Shown here piece after piece: positions 42,568-51,511 of a stretch of DNA of 64,000 nucleotides. The position numbers were made by a program, and so were the translations under genes. The notes under the pieces are model-generated. The model was not told the DNA's origin. It did no database searches and worked only from the letters and a program-made list of their open reading frames with translations. The DNA is taken from the NCBI GenBank assembly GCA_028281235.1, contig JANQKG010000010.1, forward strand, positions 124,001 through 188,000, written 5' to 3'. The stretch comes from Afifellaceae bacterium. Lineage in GTDB: Bacteria; Pseudomonadota; Alphaproteobacteria; Rhizobiales; Afifellaceae. Within the stretch, counting starts at the first letter, position 1, and each line of letters begins with the position of its first letter.

Positions 42568-42602
42568 CTTCCCCCCAACGTCTCGGCGCTTAGCTCGTCA
42601 CC

Positions 42603-44114
42603 TTAAGACAGCAGACCCACAAATTGCTCCCGCAGCACGTTTTTTTGAACCTTCCCCATCGCGTTTCGCGGCAGTTCATCAACCAGCACGATCCGCTTCG
42701 GCTGCTTGAAGCGCGCCAGCTTGTCCTTCAGTGCATCAGCTAAGTCGTCGGCGCCGGCTTGCGTTCCGGCTTCCGGCACAACGATTGCGATAACGCCTTC
42801 GCCGAAATCAGGATGCGGAACACCGATGACGGCGGATTCATCGACACCCGGTAGCGCCTCCAGCGCCGTCTCCACTTCCTTGGGATAGATGTTGAAGCCG
42901 CCGGAGATGATCAGGTCTTTCTGCCGGCCAACGATGTGCAGATAGCCACGCTCGTCGAATGTCCCAAGATCGCCGGTGATGAAGAAGCCGTTCGCGCGAA
43001 GCTCCTCTGCTGTCTTATCGGGCATGCGCCAATAGCCGTGAAAGACGTTCGGTCCGCGAACCTCAATCACCCCGATTTCGCCCTTGCCAAGCGGCGTGCC
43101 GGTGGCGGGGTCGGTGACCCTGACCTCCACGCCCGGCAACGGCAGGCCGACAGTACCCGCGAAGCGATCGCCGTCATAAGGGTTGGAGGTATTCATGTTG
43201 GTTTCCGTCATGCCGTAGCGTTCCAGGAGCCGATGCCCGGTGCGCGCTTCAAAGGCGCGGTGCGTCTCTGCCGGGAGCGGTGCGGAGCCGGAGACGAACA
43301 GACGCATGCCCTTAGTCAGGTCTTTGGTCAGCCGCGCATCGTCAAGAAGCCGCGTGTAGAATGTCGGCACGCCCATCATGGTCGTTGCGTCGGGCATCGC
43401 TTTGATGATCGCGTCGACATCGAAGCGCGGCATGAAGATGATAGAGGCGCCTGTGACGAGGCACGTGTTCACCGCCACGAAGAGCCCGTGCGTGTGAAAG
43501 ATCGGCAGAGCATGGATCAGCACGTCCTCGGCATCGAAGCGCCAGAGGTCTGAAAGCGTCAGAGCGTTGGACAGCAAATTGCCATGCGTCAGCATCGCGC
43601 CCTTGGATCGCCCCGTCGTACCGGACGTATAGAGGATCGCTGCCAGGTCGTCGGTGCTGCGCGGCGCCGGATCGAAGGCGGAAGCTTGTGCATCAGCTAA
43701 CGCGCGGAGCGACCCGGAGCCGTCGGCGTTGAGCGTCCTCAAGGTCGCGCCGTTTGTTTCCGCGATCGCCGACAAGGCCGGCGCCGCAGCTTGACCGCAG
43801 ACCACAAGCCGCGGCTCGGCGTTGCCGACAAAATAGTCGATCTCGCTCGGCGTGTAGGCGGTGTTGAGCGGGACGAGCACGGCCCCGGTCTGGATGCAGG
43901 CCGCATAGAGTGCCAAAGCCTCAGGGCATTTATCGACCTGCGCGGCAACCCGGTCGCCCGCTTTGACGCCGTCCGCCGTCAGCGCCCCGGCAAAGCGCGC
44001 CGCCATCTCCGCAAACGATCTGTGCGAAAGCCCGTCGCCGTCCGTCAGCCGCAAGAAGACGGCGTCGCTCTTCGCATGAGGGGCGAAGAGCGCGTCATAC
44101 AACGCATTCGACAT
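42603..44114 (-). CDS. matB: Malonyl-CoA synthetase (MatB-like)
   Basis: MatB activates malonate with ATP and CoA to malonyl-CoA. The 503-residue AMP-forming ligase has the P-loop ILYTSGTTGRSKGAMLTH (about residue 158), LERYGMTETNMNTSNPYDG (the MatB-like specificity loop), GDLGTFDERGYLHIVGRQKD and the catalytic Lys near the end (NAMGKVQKN). AAGGG precedes the ATG. Decarboxylation by the upstream gene product would complete malonate use as acetyl-CoA. Confidence 0.93.
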   Translation of the reverse strand: MSNALYDALFAPHAKSDAVFLRLTDGDGLSHRSFAEMAARFAGALTADGVKAGDRVAAQVDKCPEALALYAACIQTGAVLVPLNTAYTPSEIDYFVGNAEPRLVVCGQAAAPALSAIAETNGATLRTLNADGSGSLRALADAQASAFDPAPRSTDDLAAILYTSGTTGRSKGAMLTHGNLLSNALTLSDLWRFDAEDVLIHALPIFHTHGLFVAVNTCLVTGASIIFMPRFDVDAIIKAMPDATTMMGVPTFYTRLLDDARLTKDLTKGMRLFVSGSAPLPAETHRAFEARTGHRLLERYGMTETNMNTSNPYDGDRFAGTVGLPLPGVEVRVTDPATGTPLGKGEIGVIEVRGPNVFHGYWRMPDKTAEELRANGFFITGDLGTFDERGYLHIVGRQKDLIISGGFNIYPKEVETALEALPGVDESAVIGVPHPDFGEGVIAIVVPEAGTQAGADDLADALKDKLARFKQPKRIVLVDELPRNAMGKVQKNVLREQFVGLLS

Positions 44115-44139
44115 CGCTCACCCTTTTGGGAGCACCCAA

Positions 44140-44291
44140 GAGCCTATTTGAACAAATCAACCCCACGGCGCGAGGCTGGATGATCAGACGTTGGCTCGCG
44201 CCAACATGGTCGGTGCTGGCTCTTCTATCATCAAAGAACAAGAGCCCGGAACCGGCCTTCGCCCGGCAGGCATGCGTCTGATCAGCTATCG
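44140..44291. repeat. Dispersed intergenic repeat family B, copy 2
   Basis: About 152 bases are homologous to 31739-31887. The best conserved core runs from CGCCAACATGGTCGGT through ATCAAAGAACAAGAGCCC to CCCGGCAGGC. It fills nearly the whole gap between the malonyl-CoA decarboxylase and matB genes. Confidence 0.8.
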
Positions 44292-44312
44292 TCGAAATCG
44301 TGGCTGGCATGA

Positions 44313-45680
44313 TCAAACAGGGCTCTTGGAGGGGGCGCTCTTTAAGAGCGATCGGATTGTGCGCGACGTCGCAATTGTTTTGTTGCCGAGATAGGCCTCG
44401 CTGCGCTGCTCGACGCGATTGAGGTCGTAGAGATAGTTCACCATCACGCCGCCGGATTGCCGCAGGCCGTTGTCGGAAAGGTCGGCCATGGCGTGGACGT
44501 TTTCAATCATGGCGCCATTGCCGAGATGGAAGCGGGCGACGCTGTTGAGCGGCGCGCCGTCGGGGCGCTTCGCCTGCGCCAAGTAGCACGCCGCAAGCCC
44601 GCGGAGGTCGCCAGCCAGAGCCTGCAGCGCCGCTGCGTCACCGGCTTGCGCCTTGGCGATAGCCTCGGCCGCGGCCGCCGCATGCTCGGATTGCGAGCCA
44701 AGCCAGTCGGCAAATCCCGGAAGCGGGGAAAGCGTCACAAAGGTCTTCAGCTGCGGCATCTCCGCCGACAAGTCCTGCACGACCTGCTTGATCAGCGAAT
44801 TGCCGAAGGAGATGCCGCGCAGCCCCTTCTGGCAGTTTGAGATGGAATAAAAGACCGCCGTGTTGAGCTGGTGCGGCGGCAGCTGCGGTCGGTCCTCCGC
44901 CAGCACGGACTGAACGGAATCCGGAATGCCCCTGGTCAACGCGGCCTCAACAAAGATCAGCGGATCGTCGGGCATGCAGGGATGGAAGTAGGCATAGCAG
45001 CGGCGGTCATGCGGCTGCAGGCGCCGACGCAGATCATGCCAATCGCCGATGGCGTGCACGGCTTCGTATTCAGCGATCCGTTCCAGGATGTCGGCCGGCG
45101 TCTGCCAGTTGATGCGTCTGAGCACCAAAAAGCCGCGATTGAACCAGGACGACAAAAGGTGCACGAGGTCGAGGTCGATCCGGCCGAGCGCATCGTCGTC
45201 AGCCAGCATCGCCAGAAGGTCGGCGCGCATGTCGACAATGCGCGCCGTGGCGCCGTCGACCTGGTTCAGCTTGCGAAAGAGCCCTTGCCGCAGCGGCTCG
45301 GCGGCGGCGAGCAGGGCGCTCAGATTGGCCGTCGTCCGCGCCTCAGCGTAATTTCGCGCCGTCTCCTCAACAATAAGCGGATCAAGGTCGAGCTCCTGGT
45401 CGAGGAAGGTGAGGTAGGCGTGCTTCTCCGCGAAAGACAGTTCCGCATATCGCCTCAAGATCGACCGCGCCAAACGCAGTGTCGAGACTTCGCCCTCACC
45501 GGCGACAAGCGCGCGCGTCAGTTCCTCGATCGATCGCGAATCGGTATCGCCATTCGCCGTCGGCGTGCGCTCGAAGATCGAGGAGAGCAGATCGGTCAGG
45601 TAGTTCGTTCTCGCCATCATTGCGCTACCGGCTGCTGGCACTTGGTCACGGCGACCGCTGGCGCCGCTCTCCGTCGACAT
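44313..45680 (-). CDS. matA: Malonyl-CoA decarboxylase
   Basis: This enzyme decarboxylates malonyl-CoA to acetyl-CoA. The 455-residue protein has the N-terminal helical domain and the C-terminal GNAT-like catalytic domain with GISFGNSLIKQVVQDL, LSPLPGFADWL and RFHLGNGAMIENVHAMAD, which hold the active-site Ser and His regions. The ATG at 45680 is favoured with GGGAG nearby; a GTG at 45695 adds 5 residues. It is the first gene of the minus-strand malonate operon and is divergent from the dioxygenase gene. Confidence 0.93.
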   Translation of the reverse strand: MSTESGASGRRDQVPAAGSAMMARTNYLTDLLSSIFERTPTANGDTDSRSIEELTRALVAGEGEVSTLRLARSILRRYAELSFAEKHAYLTFLDQELDLDPLIVEETARNYAEARTTANLSALLAAAEPLRQGLFRKLNQVDGATARIVDMRADLLAMLADDDALGRIDLDLVHLLSSWFNRGFLVLRRINWQTPADILERIAEYEAVHAIGDWHDLRRRLQPHDRRCYAYFHPCMPDDPLIFVEAALTRGIPDSVQSVLAEDRPQLPPHQLNTAVFYSISNCQKGLRGISFGNSLIKQVVQDLSAEMPQLKTFVTLSPLPGFADWLGSQSEHAAAAAEAIAKAQAGDAAALQALAGDLRGLAACYLAQAKRPDGAPLNSVARFHLGNGAMIENVHAMADLSDNGLRQSGGVMVNYLYDLNRVEQRSEAYLGNKTIATSRTIRSLLKSAPSKSPV

Positions 45681-45711
45681 TGCTCCCGTACTCACGCAGT
45701 GTAATCAAAAA

Positions 45712-45746
45712 CGATAAAATTTGACAATATAGTAAATTATCGATAT
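45712..45746. promoter_or_regulatory. AT-rich divergent control region of matA and dioxygenase genes
   Basis: Between the divergent genes is an AT-rich block with CGATAA (45712-45717) and TTATCG (45737-45742) as inverted arms, the palindrome TATCGATA (45738-45745), and a TTGACA box (45721-45726). ATCGATAT also occurs before the GntR gene, which suggests a common operator. Confidence 0.45.
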
Positions 45747-45782
45747 TTATTGCGACGGCACCGGGATACGGGGGAGGCGCAC

Positions 45783-46655
45783 ATGCGCAATGTGACCAAG
45801 GACAACATCACCGACGTCTTCCTCGGCTATTTCGGGCCGGACACCGACCCGCGGATGCGGGAGATCATGACCGCGCTGGCGCAGCATATGCATGCCTTCG
45901 TCAAGGAGGTCGGGCTGACGCACGCGGAGTGGCAGCGCGGCATCGATTTCCTCCAGCGCACCGGTGACATCTCCGATGCAGAGCGGCACGAATTCATCCT
46001 GCTCTCCGACGTGCTCGGCGTGTCGTCCTTGGTCGACATGGTCAATGCGCGGCCCGGCGCAACATCCTCAAGCGTGCTCGGCCCGTTCCATATCGAGGGC
46101 GCGCCTGCGATCGCATACGGCGCCGACTTGAAGCGGCATTATGAAGGCCCGGTGCTTCTGGTGGAGGGCCAGGTCTGCTCCACCGACGGCGCACCGATCG
46201 GCGGCGCCAAGATCGATATCTGGCAGACCGCGCCCAACGGCATGTATTCCAGCCAGGACCCGGAGCAGGACACGTACTCCTTCCACGGCATCATGACGAC
46301 GCAGGCCGATGGGCGCTACGCGTTCACCTCCGTCAAGCCCGTGAGCTATACCGTGCCCAATGACGGGCCGGTCGGCGAGATCTTGGATGCCACCGGCCGC
46401 CATCCGTGGCGCCCGTCGCACCTGCATTACATCATCAAGGCGGACGGTTTTCACACGCTGGTGACGGAGGTCTTCGCCGCCGACGATCCGTATCTCGACC
46501 AGGACACTGTGTTCGGCGTCCGCGACGATTTGGTGATGACCTATGTCGAAGAGCCGGCCGACAGCTTCCCGGACGGATTGGAGCTCTCCGGCAAGGTCGA
46601 TGAGCCGTACCTGCGGGTGCAGTTCGATTTGGTTCTGGCGCCCGAAGAGGCGTGA
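45783..46655 (+). CDS. Intradiol ring-cleavage dioxygenase (hydroxyquinol 1,2-dioxygenase type)
   Basis: This non-heme Fe(III) enzyme cleaves a catechol- or hydroxyquinol-type ring between the hydroxyls. The 290-residue protein has the N-terminal helical dimer domain and the intradiol beta-sandwich with all four iron ligands: Tyr155 (NGMYSSQDP), Tyr189 (VSYTVPNDGPVG), His213 and His215 (RPSHLHY). The presence of the N-terminal domain and DGPVG fits the hydroxyquinol group, but substrate is inferred. GGGGGAGG precedes the ATG. A maleylacetate reductase, the usual next enzyme, is not in the window. Confidence 0.9.
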   Translation: MRNVTKDNITDVFLGYFGPDTDPRMREIMTALAQHMHAFVKEVGLTHAEWQRGIDFLQRTGDISDAERHEFILLSDVLGVSSLVDMVNARPGATSSSVLGPFHIEGAPAIAYGADLKRHYEGPVLLVEGQVCSTDGAPIGGAKIDIWQTAPNGMYSSQDPEQDTYSFHGIMTTQADGRYAFTSVKPVSYTVPNDGPVGEILDATGRHPWRPSHLHYIIKADGFHTLVTEVFAADDPYLDQDTVFGVRDDLVMTYVEEPADSFPDGLELSGKVDEPYLRVQFDLVLAPEEA

Positions 46656-46712
46656 CAGATTCCGGTCGTGAACGCGCGGCCAGAAGCAAAGAAAAGGACG
46701 GAGGATTCAAAA

Positions 46713-47741
46713 ATGAGATTTGCATACAGCTTGATGGCAGCGGCCGCGCTTGCGCTTCTTGCCAGCGCTGCGCACGCCAATACGCGGCTTGTCGTGAACT
46801 GTTTCTGGCCGCCGCAGCACTATGTCTGCCAGTCGATCCTGCCGACCTGGCTGGAATGGGTTGAGGAGGCAACCGAAGGCCGCGTGCGCGGCATCATTCC
46901 GCCGAAATCCGTCGCCGCCCCACCGGAGCAATGGGATTCGGTGGAGAAGGGCATCGTCGACGTCGCCCCGCAATTCAACGGCTTCGTGCAGAACCGTGTG
47001 CAGGGCCCGCTTGTTGCCATGAACCTCTTTGTCTCCTCAAAGGACGCCGTCGCCATGTCGCAAGCGCTCTGGGAAACTTACGAGCGCTTCTATCCGGATG
47101 AGCACAAAGGCGTTCACCTGCTTTCCACCTGGGTGATCACGCCGGGCTCCGTCTACAGCCAGACGGACACGCCGATCCTGTCGATGGATGAGCTGATCAA
47201 CCGCAAGATCTGGGCGCTGCCCGGCGCCTCGGCCAATCTTCTGAAGAAGCTCGGCTCCGGCGTGGTCGCCGGTCCTGCCGTGCAGGCCAACGAGATCATC
47301 TCGCGTGGCGTGGTCGACGGCTATATTGCGCTGAGCCCGACCTCTCTGCAGAGCTTCCAATTGATCCCCTACACCAAGTCGATGACGCGATTCAGCCGCG
47401 GCATGTACACGACGTCCTTCTCGCTCCTGATCAACGAGGACAAATGGGCGGAGATTTCGCCTGAGGACCAGGCGGCGATCATGGACGTCTCCGGTCCGAA
47501 GTTCGGCCGCATGGCCGCGCAGGAATGGCATGATGCAGACGAGCGGGGCATGGCCGCGATGCAGGAGGCCGGCATTGAGCTCCACGATGCGCCGGCGGAA
47601 TTTGAGAACGCGCTGATCGAAGCCTCACAGCCGCTGACCGACGCTTGGGTCGAAAAGGCAAGCGCCAAGGGCCTGGACGCGGCAAACATGCTTGAGTTCT
47701 ATACGACACGCCTGCAGGAACTGACGGCGGCCAACCAATAA
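46713..47741 (+). CDS. TRAP transporter solute-binding protein (DctP family)
   Basis: This periplasmic binding protein (342 residues) has a signal peptide ending SAAHA-N (residue 22). The mature part has the DctP pattern including WALPGASANLLKKLGSGVV and VVDGYIALSPTSLQSFQL. The ATG at 46713 is chosen because GGAGG stands 8 bases upstream. The ligand is probably an organic acid; the usual Arg that binds a carboxylate is likely in the NRKIWALPG region. The adjacent dioxygenase hints at an aromatic acid or related compound. Confidence 0.93.
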   Translation: MRFAYSLMAAAALALLASAAHANTRLVVNCFWPPQHYVCQSILPTWLEWVEEATEGRVRGIIPPKSVAAPPEQWDSVEKGIVDVAPQFNGFVQNRVQGPLVAMNLFVSSKDAVAMSQALWETYERFYPDEHKGVHLLSTWVITPGSVYSQTDTPILSMDELINRKIWALPGASANLLKKLGSGVVAGPAVQANEIISRGVVDGYIALSPTSLQSFQLIPYTKSMTRFSRGMYTTSFSLLINEDKWAEISPEDQAAIMDVSGPKFGRMAAQEWHDADERGMAAMQEAGIELHDAPAEFENALIEASQPLTDAWVEKASAKGLDAANMLEFYTTRLQELTAANQ

Positions 47742-47762
47742 CAAACGAAGGGGGCGGCGGCG

Positions 47763-48272
47763 ATGAGACGCTTTGCGCGCGCGGCGCTGCCGCCCATCCT
47801 GATCACGCTGGAGATTCTCTCCGCGATCCTGCTCTTTATCATGATGGCGCTGACATGCGTGGATGTCGTCGGGCGCTACGTCTTCACCGCGCCGGTGTTC
47901 GGCGCCGCGGAGATGATCCAGTTTCTCCTCGCCATCACGATCTTCGCCGGGCTGGGCCTCGTCAACGCGCATGACGACCACATCGTCGTGGAGCTTTTCG
48001 AGGACCGGATAAGGCGCCGCATCCCCCGGCTTCACCGCTACATCGTGCAGGGCTTTTCGGTGTTCGCCATGGCGGTGATCGCATGGGAGTTGACGCAATT
48101 CGCTATGGAGGCATACGCGCTCGGCAAGATCACCATCGTCCTTGAATGGCCGCTGGTGATCGTCGCCGGCTCTGTTGCGGCGCTGTCGTTCGTCAGCCTC
48201 GTGGCCCAGCTCCTCGGGCTGGCGTTGGAGGAGCCGGCGCACAGCGTTGAGGATCACGCGAGCAAGATATGA
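47763..48272 (+). CDS. TRAP transporter small permease (DctQ family)
   Basis: This 169-residue protein has four predicted membrane helices and family segments TCVDVVGRYVFTAPVFGAAEM and LGLVNAHDDHIVVELFEDR. It is the small membrane subunit linking the binding protein and DctM. It starts 21 bases after dctP and overlaps dctM by 4 bases (ATGA). Confidence 0.94.
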   Translation: MRRFARAALPPILITLEILSAILLFIMMALTCVDVVGRYVFTAPVFGAAEMIQFLLAITIFAGLGLVNAHDDHIVVELFEDRIRRRIPRLHRYIVQGFSVFAMAVIAWELTQFAMEAYALGKITIVLEWPLVIVAGSVAALSFVSLVAQLLGLALEEPAHSVEDHASKI

Positions 48273-49564
48273 TCACCGCGCTCGTCGGCTTCGCGATCCT
48301 CATCGGGCTCTGCTTCTTCGGCTTCCGCGTGGGCTTCGCCACCATGATGGTCGGCATTGCCGGCTTTGCGCTTCAGCGCGGGCCCGAGGCGGCACTCGCC
48401 ATGGCCGGACAGCAGGTCATGGAAGACGCGATGAACTACAATCTCAGCGTCATTCCGCTGTTCATCCTGATGGGCGTGTTCATCTATCGCGCCGATATCA
48501 GCCGCGATCTGTTCGACGCCGCCTATGCCGGGCTTGGCCGATTCCGTGGCGGGCTGGCACTGTCGACCGTGGTGGCTTGTGCCGGTTTCTCCGCCGTTTG
48601 CGGCTCCTCGCTCGCGACCGCCGCCACCATGACCAAGGTCGCGATGCCGCCGATGCGCCGCTACAATTATCGCGACAGCCTGGCGACCGGCACCATCGCC
48701 TCCGGCGGCACGCTCGGCATCATGATCCCGCCCTCCGTGCCGCTGGTGATCTACGGCATCGTGGCGGAGCAGGACATCGGCCAGCTTTTCATCGCCGGCA
48801 TCCTGCCCGGCATTTTGCTCGTCGCGCTGTTCATGGGTGCGGTCGCCATCGTCGTCCGGCGCGATCCCACCGCCGGCCCGGCCGGCGAACCGATGGACCC
48901 GGAGCGTAAGCGCGCGGCACTTCGCGCCGTATGGCCGGTCATCGGGCTCTTCGTCGTGGTGCTCGGCGGCATCTATAGCGGCATCTTCACGCCGACGGAG
49001 GCCTCCGGCATCGGCGCGGCAGGTGCTGCCATCATCGCCTTTGCGCGCGGGCATCTGAGACGCCTCCACGAATGGCGCGAGGCCTTGGTGGAAGCCGCTA
49101 AGACCACGGCGAGCCTCTTCATCGTCATCTTCGGCGCGCTGGTCTTTGCGCAATTCATCAACCTCTCAGGCATGCCCTACGACCTCCTGTTCATCATCGG
49201 CGACATGAACCTCAGCCCGTGGGCGCTTGTCGTGGCGGTCGCCATCATCGCTGTGATGATGGGCATGGTGTTTGAGGCAATCGGCATCCTGCTTCTGCTT
49301 GTGCCGGTCTTCCTTCCGTCGCTCTATCAATCCGGCGTCGACATGATCTGGTTCGGCATCGTTGTTGTCGTGGTGACGGAGCTTGGCCTCATCACACCGC
49401 CGATCGGCATGAATGTGTTCGTCGTGAAGTCGGTCATCCCGGACGTCCATCTCGGGCAGATTTTCCGTGGCGTGACGCCCTTCATCTTTGCCATACTCAC
49501 CGCGCTCATTCTCGTGTTCTTCATCCCCGGCATCGCCACTTGGCTGCCGGCGCTTATGCGTTAG
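48269..49564 (+). CDS. TRAP transporter large permease (DctM family)
   Basis: This 431-residue protein has about 12 membrane segments and forms the Na+-coupled pore of the TRAP importer. Family motifs include VPLFILMGVFIYRADIS-like (NLSVIPLFILMGVF), GFSAVCGSSLATAATMTKV and ASGGTLGIMIPPSVPLVIYG. Its start overlaps dctQ. The sulfatase gene follows after 15 bases and is likely in the same transcript. Confidence 0.95.
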   Translation: MITALVGFAILIGLCFFGFRVGFATMMVGIAGFALQRGPEAALAMAGQQVMEDAMNYNLSVIPLFILMGVFIYRADISRDLFDAAYAGLGRFRGGLALSTVVACAGFSAVCGSSLATAATMTKVAMPPMRRYNYRDSLATGTIASGGTLGIMIPPSVPLVIYGIVAEQDIGQLFIAGILPGILLVALFMGAVAIVVRRDPTAGPAGEPMDPERKRAALRAVWPVIGLFVVVLGGIYSGIFTPTEASGIGAAGAAIIAFARGHLRRLHEWREALVEAAKTTASLFIVIFGALVFAQFINLSGMPYDLLFIIGDMNLSPWALVVAVAIIAVMMGMVFEAIGILLLLVPVFLPSLYQSGVDMIWFGIVVVVVTELGLITPPIGMNVFVVKSVIPDVHLGQIFRGVTPFIFAILTALILVFFIPGIATWLPALMR

Positions 49565-49579
49565 CTTTCCGTACTGATC

Positions 49580-51250
49580 ATGCCCGCCAAGAACGTTCTG
49601 TGGATCATGGCCGACCAGCTTCGCTGGGATTATCTCTCCTGCTACGGCCACAAGACGCTCCACACGCCGCATATCGACCGGCTGGCCGAAAGGGGCGTGC
49701 GCTTCGATCGCGCCTATGTCCAATCGCCGATCTGCGGGCCAAGCCGGATGAGCTATTACACCGGCCGCTACATGCGCTCGCACGGCTCCACCTGGAACGG
49801 CTTCCCGCTCAGGATCGGCGAGCCCACGCTCGGCGAGCATCTGCGCGAGCTGGGCGTGCGCTGTGCTCTCGTCGGCAAGACCCACATGATTGCTGACGTT
49901 GAGGGGATGAAGCGCCTCGGCGTCGACCCCGATTCCGACCTTGGCGTCTACGCGCGCGAATGTGGCTTTGAGCCGTTTGAGCGCGACGACGGCATGCACC
50001 CCGACGGCTATTACGACGCCAATCCGCGCTACGACGATTACCTGCGCGCCAACGGTATGGGCGGCGACAATCCGTGGGAGCTGTGGGCCAATTCCGCCGA
50101 GGGTCCGAATGGCGCGTTGCTCTCTGGCTGGCTGATCGAAAACAGCCATCTGCCGGCGCGCGTGCCGGAGGGGCATTCGGAGACCACTTATCTCACCGGC
50201 CGCGGCATCGACTTTATCGAGGAAGCCGGCGACCGCCCTTGGCTCTGCCATCTGTCCTACATCAAGCCGCACTGGCCGTATCTGGCACCGGCGCCCTACA
50301 ACGACATGTATGGCGTGAACGACATCCAGCCGCCGGTTCGCTCCAATTCGGAGCGCCAGACGACGCATCCGCTCTTCAAGGCATGGCAGGAGCAGCGCGT
50401 CTGCCAGAGCTTCGCGCGCGACGAAGTGCGCGAACGCGCGGTTCCCACCTATATGGGTCTGATCAAGCAGCTTGACGATCAGCTGGGCCGGCTCTTCGCC
50501 TATCTGGAGAGGTCCGGGCGCATGGCCGACACGATGATCGTCGTCTCTTCCGACCACGGCGACAATCTCGGCGATCACTGGCTCGGCGAGAAGGACCTGT
50601 TCTTCGATTGCTCAGCGCGCGTGCCGCTGATCATCTACGACCCACGGCCCGAAGCCGACGCAACGCGCGGCACGGCCACGTCGGCGCTGGTGGAAGGCAT
50701 AGACCTGGCGCCGACCTTCCTGAGTTTCTTCGGTGGCTCGCCGAAGCCGCATATCTTGGAAGGACAAAGTCTGCAGCCATTGCTTCACGGCGAATCCACG
50801 TCTTGGCGCGGCTATTGCTTCTCCGAATACGACTACGCGACGCGCGAAGCACGGCTCGCGCTCGGAATCGATGAGGCGGATGCACGCCTCGCCATGGTCT
50901 TCGACGGGCGTTGGAAATACACGCACTGCGAAGGCTTCCGTCCAATGCTCTTCGATCTTGAGACGGATCCCAATGAACTGATCGATCTCGGAGACGATCC
51001 TGAATACGAGTCGGAACGCACGCGCCTCCGCGAGGCGTTGTTTGAATGGTACCGCAGACACCACAACCGCATTACCCGATCGCCCGAGGCAATCAATGCG
51101 ATGGCTGAACAGCAGGAGCCGCCCGGCATCGTGATCGGCTATTGGGACGAAGAGGAACTCACAGCTGACGGCCGCTCGGTGCCGGGTGGACCGCGCGCAC
51201 GTCAAAGACGCACACATTCCGTAATCGATGATTCGGCGAAGCGAACTTAA
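49580..51250 (+). CDS. Sulfatase / phosphonate monoester hydrolase family enzyme
   Basis: This 556-residue alkaline-phosphatase superfamily hydrolase has the formylglycine motif C52-G-P-S-R (SPICGPSRMSYYTGR), the N-terminal metal Asp (IMADQLRWD) and the second metal site SSDHGDNLGDHWLGEK. No signal peptide is seen, so it acts in the cytoplasm after uptake. The substrate could be a sulfate ester or a phosphonate/phosphate monoester; PMH-type enzymes share the motif and length. It lies 15 bases after dctM, which suggests that the TRAP ligand is its substrate or a derivative. A formylglycine-generating enzyme is not in the window. Confidence 0.88.
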   Translation: MPAKNVLWIMADQLRWDYLSCYGHKTLHTPHIDRLAERGVRFDRAYVQSPICGPSRMSYYTGRYMRSHGSTWNGFPLRIGEPTLGEHLRELGVRCALVGKTHMIADVEGMKRLGVDPDSDLGVYARECGFEPFERDDGMHPDGYYDANPRYDDYLRANGMGGDNPWELWANSAEGPNGALLSGWLIENSHLPARVPEGHSETTYLTGRGIDFIEEAGDRPWLCHLSYIKPHWPYLAPAPYNDMYGVNDIQPPVRSNSERQTTHPLFKAWQEQRVCQSFARDEVRERAVPTYMGLIKQLDDQLGRLFAYLERSGRMADTMIVVSSDHGDNLGDHWLGEKDLFFDCSARVPLIIYDPRPEADATRGTATSALVEGIDLAPTFLSFFGGSPKPHILEGQSLQPLLHGESTSWRGYCFSEYDYATREARLALGIDEADARLAMVFDGRWKYTHCEGFRPMLFDLETDPNELIDLGDDPEYESERTRLREALFEWYRRHHNRITRSPEAINAMAEQQEPPGIVIGYWDEEELTADGRSVPGGPRARQRRTHSVIDDSAKRT

Positions 51251-51511
51251 GCCGGCTCTTCCCTGCGATTTCGCTTGCTTCCGGTGAAAAACGCGCGGTT
51301 GTGAACACGCCGTTGGCGGGATCAATATGCCCGCATAAGTCTTTGAAAAACAGGCCTATTGCACCGGGCCATCGCACTCGTTAACGGCGCAGCCGCAAGC
51401 GCAATTTGACACCGGTCAATGCAGCTGCCGGCGGCGATCGACAGTTTCCGTGCTGGCGCCCGGTCGTCGGGCAACGACAAGGGGCAGCCGAGAAAGCCGA
51501 TGGAGATTGTG
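51251..51511. other. Gap between sulfatase and hydrolase genes
   Basis: These 261 bases contain no gene I can support and no clear terminator. A TTGACA-like box (AATTTGACACC, around 51405) might belong to a promoter for the following gene pair. Confidence 0.35.
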
